A stretch of DNA of 64,000 nt from positions 124,001 through 188,000 of the forward strand of contig JAYRLC010000003.1 of NCBI GenBank assembly GCA_041905405.1, written 5' to 3'. Both the position numbers and the translations under genes were made by a program. Positions 48,034-54,907 of this stretch are shown here, piece by piece. Under the pieces are notes generated by a model that did no database searches, was not told where the DNA came from, and saw nothing but the letters and a program-made list of their open reading frames with translations. This stretch comes from RAM1 sp041905405. GTDB taxonomy: Bacteria; Pseudomonadota; Gammaproteobacteria; Burkholderiales; Burkholderiaceae_C. Each line of letters starts with the position of its first letter. The stretch's first letter is position 1.

Positions 48034-48052
48034 GGGAAGCTCCTTCGGGGTG

Positions 48053-48385
48053 TCAATGCTGGGTGTCCGGCAAGTCTACCGTCAGGCCTTCGAGCGAAGC
48101 GTCCAGCCGGATCTGGCAGCTCAGGCGGCTGCGGGGCTGGCGCGGCGCGGCCGTGAAGTCCAGCATGCCGGATTCGTCGGCGTCGGGCGGGGGCAGGGCA
48201 GCCGCGTGCGGCTCGCGCACGTAGACGTGGCAGGTGCCGCAGGTCAGCAGCCCGCCGCAGTCGGCCTCGATGCCGGCGACGTTGGCGGCGACGGCCGCCT
48301 CCATCAGGCTCTGGCCTGGCCTGGCCTGCAGGGTGGTGGTGACGCCGGCGGCGCTGACAAGGTGAACGGTGATGGCGTTGCTCAT
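48053..48385 (-). CDS. [2Fe-2S] ferredoxin, adrenodoxin/putidaredoxin-like
   Basis: 110 residues from the ATG at 48385. Cluster ligands C43, C49, C52 and C90 (CGGLLTCGTCHVYV and RLSCQI) follow the C-x5-C-x2-C-x37-C spacing of adrenodoxin and putidaredoxin. It would pass electrons from a reductase to the Rieske oxygenase encoded two genes upstream. No reductase gene is in the cluster. The start is three bases past the glutamine-synthetase-like gene. Confidence 0.93.
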   Translation of the reverse strand: MSNAITVHLVSAAGVTTTLQARPGQSLMEAAVAANVAGIEADCGGLLTCGTCHVYVREPHAAALPPPDADESGMLDFTAAPRQPRSRLSCQIRLDASLEGLTVDLPDTQH

Positions 48386-48387
48386 GC

Positions 48388-49860
48388 TCAGAAACGGCTG
48401 AAGTATTCGCGCCGCTGGAAATCGTCCTTGTCCTCGGCCTGTTCGAAGCGGGACAGTTCGGATTGCTTGATGCGCGTGAAGTAATGGATGAAGTTGTTGC
48501 CGAACGCGTCGCACAGCCCCGTGTCCGCACGTAGCGCGTCCAGCGCCTCGCCCAGGCTGGTGGGCAGGCGCTGGTCTGCGCTGCCGTAGGGGGCGTTCGT
48601 GGCAGGTGGTGCGCGCAGTTGCCGCTCGATGCCATCCAGCCCCGCATGGATTTGCGACGCCAGATACAGGTAGGGGTTGGCCGCGGGCTCGCCGATACGG
48701 TTTTCGATCCGCGTGCCGCCGTCCCCGCATTCACCCACCACGCGCAGCATGGCACCTCGGTTGTCGCGGCCCCACAGCACCGACTGCGGCGCGAGCGCAT
48801 TGGGGCGAAAGCGCCCGAAGCCGTTGACCGTGGGCGTGCAGAACACCGCCATGCCGCGTGCGTGCTCCAGCAATCCGGCGAGGTAGTGCTCGCCGGTGGC
48901 TGAGAGCGTGTGGCCCGCGTCGGCGGGCGTGCTGCCGGCGGCAGGCGCGTCGCGCCGGAAAGCATTGGCGCCTGTGGCCGCATCTACCAGCGACTGGTGC
49001 AGGTGCCAGCCACTGGACATGATGTTGGGAAACGGCGGGCGGCACATGAAGGTCGCGTGGTAGCCCGCGCGGCGCAGCGCCTGGCGCACGGCATTGCGGA
49101 ACAGCACCATGTTGTCGGCGGCCGTGAGCGCGTCAGTGGCCTCGAACACGGCTTCGACCTGGCTGGGGCCCAACTCGATCTCCAGCGACAAGAGCGGCAG
49201 GCCCAGCGCCTGCGCCGTGTGCTGAACGATGCGCAGCGGCTCTTCGGCCATGTCGTACCAGGCTTCCGTCAGCAGGTTGTAGCCGGGGTGCAGCAGCGAC
49301 ACGGCCGGCGGCAGGCCAGGCCAGGTGGCTTGCGCCGGGTCCATCTGGGCGCGCGTGTCGTCGATGCGGTAGATGTGGAACTCGACTTCCAGCCCGCACT
49401 TCATGCCCCAGCCCGCGCCGGCCAGCCGGGCCAGTGCGCGTTGAAGCACGCGGCGCGTGTCCAGTTCCACCGGCGTGCCGTCCTGGAACCAGGGCTGGCA
49501 CTGCACCCAGCCGCTGGCGGGCGTCCAGGGCAGCTGACGAAAGCTCGTGGGGTCGGCCAGCAGCAGCAGGTTGTTGGCCTGGCCAAAGCCGGGCAGGCCG
49601 TCGGTGCCGCCGGGCTCGAACACCTTGAACGCCGTGCGGTCGGACGTGTCCTTGAGCATCAGCGTGCTGACCATGCCCACGCCGTCCAGCATGGCTTGCG
49701 CGGCGGCGGATGCCACCAGCGTTTTGCCGCGCGTGACGCCGTGCACGTCGCACCAGGCAAAGCGCACGAGTTCCAGGTCGCGTGCGAGCAGCGTGGCGCG
49801 GTTCAGCGCGGCGGTGCGTGCACCGTCATGGATGCCGCAGCGGTGGGCGAAGGACGGCAT
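48388..49860 (-). CDS. Glutamine-synthetase-like enzyme (probable gamma-glutamylamide synthetase)
   Basis: 490 residues from the ATG at 49860, overlapping the Rieske gene stop by one base (TGATG). Glutamine synthetase fold: LEVEFHIY (Glu-x-Glu metal site), SSGWHLHQSL and RIENRIGEPAANPYLYLA. It differs from housekeeping GlnA in length and motif details (SGW where GlnA has GSGMH). Such proteins ligate glutamate to amines, as in aniline (AtdA1), isopropylamine and polyamine degradation. Its coupling to a Rieske oxygenase suggests ATP-dependent gamma-glutamylation of an amine substrate. Confidence 0.87.
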   Translation of the reverse strand: MPSFAHRCGIHDGARTAALNRATLLARDLELVRFAWCDVHGVTRGKTLVASAAAQAMLDGVGMVSTLMLKDTSDRTAFKVFEPGGTDGLPGFGQANNLLLLADPTSFRQLPWTPASGWVQCQPWFQDGTPVELDTRRVLQRALARLAGAGWGMKCGLEVEFHIYRIDDTRAQMDPAQATWPGLPPAVSLLHPGYNLLTEAWYDMAEEPLRIVQHTAQALGLPLLSLEIELGPSQVEAVFEATDALTAADNMVLFRNAVRQALRRAGYHATFMCRPPFPNIMSSGWHLHQSLVDAATGANAFRRDAPAAGSTPADAGHTLSATGEHYLAGLLEHARGMAVFCTPTVNGFGRFRPNALAPQSVLWGRDNRGAMLRVVGECGDGGTRIENRIGEPAANPYLYLASQIHAGLDGIERQLRAPPATNAPYGSADQRLPTSLGEALDALRADTGLCDAFGNNFIHYFTRIKQSELSRFEQAEDKDDFQRREYFSRF

Positions 49861-51260
49861 CAGGCGTCCGTGGAGGCGGTGGCGGGGGTCTGTGCAGGCA
49901 GCGAGGCATCCCACGGCGCATGGTCCCGCTTGGCCCGCGCCTGCGCCACCCACCACGTCGGCCAGGTGCCCGCCGGCGCCACGCCGTCCACCGTGTCGGG
50001 CCCGACCATGCCGGCGGCCTGCGCCGCATCGGCCGGGCCGGGGGGCACGCCACCGGCCTGCACGGCTTCGATCGCCTTCAGCAGCACGCGCCGGTTGGCC
50101 ATGATGATCTTGTCCGATGTGCCCAGGTGCTCGCGCGTGCGGTCCTGGATGGCGCCCATGCTCTCCACGGCCCACTGGTCGTGCACGTTGATGTCCTCTT
50201 CACCCATGCCCAGGTAGGTCTGGGTCATCTGCTCCTCGGCGTTGAAGCCCCAGTGGTTGTGGCGGCCCGACTTGGGGATGTAGTCGGGCAGGCTGATGAA
50301 CTGCAGCCGCTGGTTGCGCATGGCCTCCTTGTCCAGCGGGCCGGCAAAGCTCGTGAAGAACGAATACCAGTAGGTGTGCGTGTCGTCCACCGGCACGTGC
50401 ATCTGCGTGATGGTCATGGTCTCGGACAGCGGGATCACGAACGTCGCGGGAAAGATCGCGTTGGTCACGCGCACGTGCGTGAGCTTGTCCGTCATGGGGT
50501 GTAGCGCGGTGATCTGCATACCGTAGGGGCGCGGCTCGAAGCTGATCTCTGGCTGGGCGAACTCGCGCATGATGCGCGTCATGGGCCAGTGCTCGCCGTC
50601 CACGTCACCGGCGCTGGCGCTACGGAACTGCTTGCCCGCCGGGTTGTCGCCGATGCTGTCCAGCGCCTCATCCTGCAAAAAGCGGTGCAGAAACGACGGA
50701 TGGGCCGGGTCGATGCCGACCTCGAACGCCTGAAGCCAGTTGGCATTCCACAAGCCCTTGAACGCGAAGGTGTGCGTGGACGGGGCCGTGAAGCAGTCGA
50801 ACGCGGGGAAGGGCGGCGGCTCGACGCCCTCGGGCGCGAGCCAGGCAAACACCACGCCGCATTGCTCGGTGACCGGGTAGCTGCGCTGGCGCACGCGCTC
50901 GCACAGCTTGCTGCCCGCGGGCTCGGCCGGTGTCTCCAGGCAGGTGCCGTCGGTGGCGAACTTCCAGCCGTGGAACGGGCAGCGCAGGCCATCGCCCTCG
51001 TGCCGGCCAAACGACAGGTCCGCGCCGCGGTGCGGACAGTCGCGGTCCAGCAGGCCCCATTGGTTCTGCGCGTCGCGGAACAGCACGAAGTCCTGCCCCA
51101 TGACGCGCACGGCCTTGACGGGGCGCTTCGCCATGCGCGGGTCCAGTGCGGGGTTGAATTCGTCCACCAGCGCCACCGGCTGCCAGTAGCGGCGCAGCAC
51201 ATCGCCACAGGCCGTGCCGGGGCCGACGCGGGTGATCAGTTCATTCTGCTCGGCTTTCAT
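49860..51260 (-). CDS. Rieske non-haem iron oxygenase, alpha subunit
   Basis: 466 residues. Rieske [2Fe-2S] site: C75-x-H77 and C94-x2-H97 (CPHRGADLSFG, RCPFHGWKF). Mononuclear iron site: E180-x3-D184-x2-H187-x4-H192 (FEVGIDPAHPSFLHR). It resembles phthalate-dioxygenase-type alpha-only (alpha3) oxygenases; no beta subunit is present. Reaction: hydroxylation or demethylation using O2 and ferredoxin electrons. It is first in a four-gene operon with the GS-like enzyme, ferredoxin and ABM protein, divergent from a GntR regulator. Confidence 0.93.
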   Translation of the reverse strand: MKAEQNELITRVGPGTACGDVLRRYWQPVALVDEFNPALDPRMAKRPVKAVRVMGQDFVLFRDAQNQWGLLDRDCPHRGADLSFGRHEGDGLRCPFHGWKFATDGTCLETPAEPAGSKLCERVRQRSYPVTEQCGVVFAWLAPEGVEPPPFPAFDCFTAPSTHTFAFKGLWNANWLQAFEVGIDPAHPSFLHRFLQDEALDSIGDNPAGKQFRSASAGDVDGEHWPMTRIMREFAQPEISFEPRPYGMQITALHPMTDKLTHVRVTNAIFPATFVIPLSETMTITQMHVPVDDTHTYWYSFFTSFAGPLDKEAMRNQRLQFISLPDYIPKSGRHNHWGFNAEEQMTQTYLGMGEEDINVHDQWAVESMGAIQDRTREHLGTSDKIIMANRRVLLKAIEAVQAGGVPPGPADAAQAAGMVGPDTVDGVAPAGTWPTWWVAQARAKRDHAPWDASLPAQTPATASTDA

Positions 51261-51277
51261 CGTGTGTCCTTTAAAAC

Positions 51278-51287
51278 GGTATACCGA
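51278..51287. promoter_or_regulatory. GntR-type operator between Rieske operon and gntR gene
   Basis: CGGTATACCG is a perfect ten-base palindrome with the GTATAC core frequently bound by FCD-type GntR regulators. It lies in the 55-base gap between the divergent starts. Confidence 0.6.
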
Positions 51288-51315
51288 AATTTTGATTCAG
51301 TGTACATTTCAAGCC

Positions 51316-52038
51316 ATGAGCCTGCAAGAGACCGTTTTGATCCAGCTGCGCGACCTGATCCTGCGGGGCGAATTCGAGCCCGGCCAGAAGCTGGCCGAGC
51401 AGCAACTGGCCGAACGCCTGGGTGCGTCGCGCACGCCGGTACGCGCGGCACTGGCGGCGCTGGAAGGCGAGGGCCTGGTCGAGGCCAACGACACCGGCAA
51501 GTACCTGGTGCGCCAGTACACCGTGCAGGAGGTGGCCGACGCCATCGCCGTGCGCGGCCACCTGGAGGGCATGGCTGCGCGGCTGGTGGCCGAGCATGGG
51601 GTGTCGCGACAGCTGCAGGGCGACCTGCAGGCCTGCCTGGACGCGGGTGACAAAGCCCTGCTGTCAAACCCGCTGACGTATGAAAGCTATGCTGCGTACG
51701 CCGCCATGAACGACCGCTTCCACGCCCTGATCCTTGACGCCTGCGGCAACCGCGCGCTGCAGCGCGCCGTGTCGCTGAACGACAAGCTCCCGTTCGCGCC
51801 CGCGTCGGCCATGCTGCCGATGCAGGGCGCCGTCACGCCCGACCGCGACTGGATGATCTACGCCCACCGGCAGCACCACATGCTGGTGGCCGCCATGAAG
51901 GCGGGCGAGGGCGCGCGCGCCCAGGCGCTGGCGACCGAACACACCGAGGTCGCGCAGATGAACCTGCGCATGGCGCTGGAGCGGCGCACCGAAACCGAAA
52001 GCGTCATGCCCGCGCTGCGTCTGGTGGTGGGGCATTGA
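51316..52038 (+). CDS. GntR-family regulator (FCD subfamily)
   Basis: 240 residues from ATG 51316 (MSLQETVLIQLRDLIL). N-terminal winged helix (FEPGQKLAEQQLAERLGASRTPVR, ALAALEGEGLV), C-terminal FCD helical domain with metal/ligand His and Asp residues (MNDRFHALILDACGN, YAHRQHHMLV). Divergent from the Rieske operon with a palindrome between; followed by azlC, whose start overlaps its stop. Likely a repressor that senses the operon substrate. Confidence 0.9.
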   Translation: MSLQETVLIQLRDLILRGEFEPGQKLAEQQLAERLGASRTPVRAALAALEGEGLVEANDTGKYLVRQYTVQEVADAIAVRGHLEGMAARLVAEHGVSRQLQGDLQACLDAGDKALLSNPLTYESYAAYAAMNDRFHALILDACGNRALQRAVSLNDKLPFAPASAMLPMQGAVTPDRDWMIYAHRQHHMLVAAMKAGEGARAQALATEHTEVAQMNLRMALERRTETESVMPALRLVVGH

Positions 52039-52733
52039 GCGCGCCGCCGCCCGTCACGTTCACGCGCGCCGGCTTTCGCCGGGGCTTTGTTATGGCGCAG
52101 CCGCTGGCGCTGGGCGTGCTGCTGGGGGGCGTGGTGTTCGGCGTGTTGGCGGGCGAGCGCGGCATGCCCTGGCTGTACGCCACGCTCATGAGCGCGTTCG
52201 TTTACTCCAGCACCGCACAGCTGGCGTCGCTGCAGCAGTTGAGCCAGTCGGCGGCCGTACTGCCCATCATGGTGACCATCCTCGTCATGAACGCGCGCTA
52301 CGTGCTGTACGGCGCGGCGATCCAGCCCTGGCTCGCGGGCGCGACGCGGCCGCAGGGGCTGGCCAGCCTGTTTTTCATGGGGGACGCCAACTGGGCCATG
52401 GCCATGAGGGAATACCACGCCGGGTACCGTGACGCGGGCTTCGTGCTGGGCTCGGGGGTAGCCATGTTCGCCCCGTGGGTAGGCGGCACGCTGGTGGGAC
52501 TGTTGCTGGCCCGGGGCGTGCCCAACCCGGCGCGCTTCGGGCTGGACTTCATGCTCGTGGCGTTTGCTGCGGCCATCGGCATGTCGGTGTGGCGTGGCAA
52601 ATCGGACCTGTGGCCGTCCGGCGCGGCCGCGCTGGTGGGCTTTACGCTGTACAAGCTGGTGCCTGGCGGCTGGTACATCGTGGGCGCGGGCGTGACCGGC
52701 GCCGTGGTGGGGGCGCTGCGGTATGGGCGTTGA
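52035..52733 (+). CDS. azlC: AzlC-family permease
   Basis: 232 residues if started at TTG 52035, overlapping the gntR stop by four bases; ATG 52092 is the alternative but would remove part of the conserved first segment (FRRGFVMAQPLALG). Polytopic membrane protein with the family stretch STAQLASLQQLSQSAAV and MNARYVLYGAA. AzlC with AzlD exports branched-chain amino acids or analogues. Its place in the gntR unit links it to the Rieske/GS cluster, perhaps for amine or amino-acid export. Confidence 0.88.
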   Translation: MSAPPPVTFTRAGFRRGFVMAQPLALGVLLGGVVFGVLAGERGMPWLYATLMSAFVYSSTAQLASLQQLSQSAAVLPIMVTILVMNARYVLYGAAIQPWLAGATRPQGLASLFFMGDANWAMAMREYHAGYRDAGFVLGSGVAMFAPWVGGTLVGLLLARGVPNPARFGLDFMLVAFAAAIGMSVWRGKSDLWPSGAAALVGFTLYKLVPGGWYIVGAGVTGAVVGALRYGR

Positions 52734-53028
52734 CAACGGCTTCCTCCTGGCGCTGGCAGGCATGGCCGTGGCGTCGTATGCCTGCCGCGTGGGGGGCTAT
52801 TTCCTCATGGGCTATGTGCAGCTGACGCCGCGCGTCGAGGCCGCGCTGAAAGCCGTGCCGCTGGCCGTCATGATCGGCATCGTCATGCCGTCGGTGGCGG
52901 CGGGCCGCGTGCCCGAGATCGCGGGCCTGCTGGCCGTGGGCCTGGCCATGCGGCTCACGCGCATCGACGTGGTGGCGGCCATTGCGGGTGCCGCTACGGT
53001 CGGCGTGTGCCGCGCGACAGGACTCTAG
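52723..53028 (+). CDS. azlD: AzlD-family small membrane protein
   Basis: 101 residues with three to four hydrophobic segments (GFLLALAGMAVASYACRVGGYF, AVMIGIVMPSVAAGRVPEI). The small subunit of AzlCD permeases. ATG 52723 overlaps the azlC stop by 11 bases. Confidence 0.88.
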   Translation: MGVDNGFLLALAGMAVASYACRVGGYFLMGYVQLTPRVEAALKAVPLAVMIGIVMPSVAAGRVPEIAGLLAVGLAMRLTRIDVVAAIAGAATVGVCRATGL

Positions 53029-53029
53029 T

Positions 53030-53173
53030 TCAGTACTCGAAGCGATACGCCCCCGGCGTCATGAACGGCACCGTGTCGGCCGCGGCGGGACCGGCGATGC
53101 CGAGCGCGATCAGCGCACCGCGCACCATCGTGCCCCATGCGCGCCGCAGGCCCCGTAAGCAGGAAGGCTTCAT
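53030..53173 (-). CDS. Possible small exported peptide (47 residues)
   Basis: An open frame from ATG (53173) to TGA (53030) fills the 180-base gap between azlD and the GST gene. It encodes a basic N terminus (MKPSCLRGLRRAW), a hydrophobic core (GALIALGIAG), an AAA-like cleavage site and a 15-residue tail DTVPFMTPGAYRFEY. It looks like a signal peptide followed by a very short mature part. It could be a real small secreted peptide or the remnant of a larger exported protein. No Shine-Dalgarno of note. Confidence 0.3.
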   Translation of the reverse strand: MKPSCLRGLRRAWGTMVRGALIALGIAGPAAADTVPFMTPGAYRFEY

Positions 53174-53208
53174 GCGCCGCAGTGTGCCATCCGGTTTATG
53201 CTTTTGCC

Positions 53209-53850
53209 ATGAAGCTCTACAACTACTTCCGTTCCTCGGCCTCGTTCCGCGTGCGCATCGCGCTGGAACTCAAGGGCCTGACGTACGACTACATCCCCGT
53301 GCACCTGGTCAAGGGCGAACACAAGGCGGCGGGCTATTCCGCCGTATCGCCCACCAACCTGGTGCCCACGCTGGAGACCGATGCCGGCCAGCACCTGAGC
53401 CAGTCCATGGCGATCATCGAATACCTGGATGAGCTGCACCCCACGCCGGCGCTGCTGCCCGCCGATCCGTTGCAGCGTGCGCAGGTCCGGGCGCTGGCCC
53501 AGCTGATCGCCTGCGAGATCCACCCCATCAACAACCTGCGCGTGCTCAAGTACCTGACCCGCGAGCTGAAGGTGGAAGAAGAGGCCAAAAACATCTGGTA
53601 CCGCCACTGGGTGCGCGACGGCCTGGAGGCCTTCGAGCGCCAGTTGCAGACGCTGCCTGCGTCCACCTACTGCTTCGGCGACACGCCCACGCTGGCCGAC
53701 TGTTGCCTCGTACCGCAGATCTTCAACGGCAAGCGCTTCAACACCGACTTTTCCGGCCTGACGCGCACCATGGCCGCGTTCGACGCCTGCATGGCGCACC
53801 CGGCCTTCCAGAAGGCGCAGCCATCCAGCTGCCCGGACAACGAGGCCTGA
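53209..53850 (+). CDS. maiA: Zeta-class glutathione S-transferase: maleylpyruvate/maleylacetoacetate isomerase
   Basis: 213 residues from ATG 53209. The zeta-class motif YFRSSASFRVRIALELKG is at the N terminus, and the C-terminal domain has NNLRVLKYL and GDTPTLADCCLVPQIFN. Uses glutathione to isomerise a cis double bond: maleylacetoacetate (tyrosine route) or maleylpyruvate (gentisate route). The gentisate operon 6 kb away lacks its isomerase, which makes maleylpyruvate a plausible substrate; the two cannot be separated by sequence alone. Confidence 0.9.
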   Translation: MKLYNYFRSSASFRVRIALELKGLTYDYIPVHLVKGEHKAAGYSAVSPTNLVPTLETDAGQHLSQSMAIIEYLDELHPTPALLPADPLQRAQVRALAQLIACEIHPINNLRVLKYLTRELKVEEEAKNIWYRHWVRDGLEAFERQLQTLPASTYCFGDTPTLADCCLVPQIFNGKRFNTDFSGLTRTMAAFDACMAHPAFQKAQPSSCPDNEA

Positions 53851-53864
53851 GGAACGGGCCGCCC

Positions 53865-54614
53865 ATGATCACCCCCGAATGGCCGGCGCCGGCCGGCGTT
53901 CATGCCCTGTGCACCACGCGCGCCGGTGGCGTGTCGGCGCCGCCATACGACAGCCTGAACCTGGGCGACCACGTGAACGACGACCCGGCCTCGGTGCAGG
54001 TCAACCGCCTCGTGCTGCAGCGGTCCATGGGCGCCCGACCGGTATTCCTGCAGCAGGTGCACGGCGCGCAGGTCGTGCAGCTCGCACCCGGCACGCCGGA
54101 TGGCACACCGGCCGACGGTTGCGTGACCACGCAGGCCGGGGTGGCCTGCACGATCATGGTGGCGGACTGCCTGCCGGTGCTGTTCGCGGACCCGCAGGGC
54201 CGCGCCGTGGCGGCTGCGCACGCCGGCTGGCGTGGGCTGGCAGGCGAGGGCGGGCGCGGCATTCTGGAGGAAACGCACGCACGGCTTGCTGCCGCGGGCA
54301 GTGGCGACACGCTGGTGTGGCTGGGTCCCTGCATCGGTCCTTCAGCGTTCGAGGTGGGCGACGATGTGAAGGCTGCGTTCGAGTCAGCGGACGCTGGTGC
54401 TGCGGCGCTGTTCCGCCCGCACGCCACGGCGGGTAAATGGCTGGCTGATCTTCAGGGGCTGGCGCGGCGGCGGCTGGCGGCGCTGGGCATCACACGGATC
54501 TACGGCAACGACGGCAGCGACGCCTGGTGCACCGTGGGTAACCCGTCACGGTTCTTTTCGCACCGGCGCGACCGCGTCAGCGGGCGCTTTGCCGCCTGCA
54601 TCTGGCTCGCCTGA
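53865..54614 (+). CDS. pgeF: Peptidoglycan editing factor PgeF (laccase-domain, YfiH family)
   Basis: 249 residues from ATG 53865. The zinc/copper-binding His-Cys-His set of the family is visible: FLQQVHGAQVV, MVADCLPVLFAD and AAHAGWRGLAGEGG. YfiH proteins were once called polyphenol oxidases; PgeF removes wrongly placed serine from cell-wall precursors. Starts 14 bases after maiA. Its last 69 bases overlap a convergent small membrane-protein gene. Confidence 0.9.
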   Translation: MITPEWPAPAGVHALCTTRAGGVSAPPYDSLNLGDHVNDDPASVQVNRLVLQRSMGARPVFLQQVHGAQVVQLAPGTPDGTPADGCVTTQAGVACTIMVADCLPVLFADPQGRAVAAAHAGWRGLAGEGGRGILEETHARLAAAGSGDTLVWLGPCIGPSAFEVGDDVKAAFESADAGAAALFRPHATAGKWLADLQGLARRRLAALGITRIYGNDGSDAWCTVGNPSRFFSHRRDRVSGRFAACIWLA

Positions 54615-54821
54615 AGCCGCCTGCAGCTCGGCCGCTTCGCGCGCCTTGAGGGCCTTGCGCCGCAGCGGGGTCCCCATCAGGTAAACCACCAATGCCATGG
54701 GGAGCAAACCGTAGAGGACAAAGGTCACAATGGCTCCCAACACGGTGCCGTTGGTGTTGGTGGCTTCGGCCACGGCCATCATCAGCACGACGTACATCCA
54801 CGCGATCACGACCAGGTACAT
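54546..54821 (-). CDS. Small membrane protein of unknown function
   Basis: 91 residues from the ATG at 54821 (MYLVVIAWMYVVLMMAVAEA). Two transmembrane helices, the second being GAIVTFVLYGLLPMALVVYL, followed by a basic loop (GTPLRRKALKAREA) and a hydrophilic tail. The tail is coded in the 69-base overlap with pgeF. Similar short proteins are common in Comamonadaceae next to pgeF/phaC. No known function. Confidence 0.72.
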   Translation of the reverse strand: MYLVVIAWMYVVLMMAVAEATNTNGTVLGAIVTFVLYGLLPMALVVYLMGTPLRRKALKAREAAELQAASGEPDAGGKAPADAVAPVRKEP

Positions 54822-54863
54822 AAGCTCGGATTCAAAAAAATGTTGCAGCGCAGCATGAATTCT

Positions 54864-54891
54864 TTGATACTCGGGTTTACCCGAATAAAAC
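54864..54891 (+). promoter_or_regulatory. phaC promoter with embedded palindrome
   Basis: TTGATA (54864-54869) and TAAAAC (54886-54891) are 16 bases apart and may be the -35 and -10. The spacer holds TCGGGT-TT-ACCCGA (54871-54884), a six-base-arm inverted repeat, so a bound repressor would block polymerase. GGAG follows nine bases before the phaC ATG. Confidence 0.55.
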
Positions 54892-54907
54892 AAATTCAGG
54901 AGACAAG

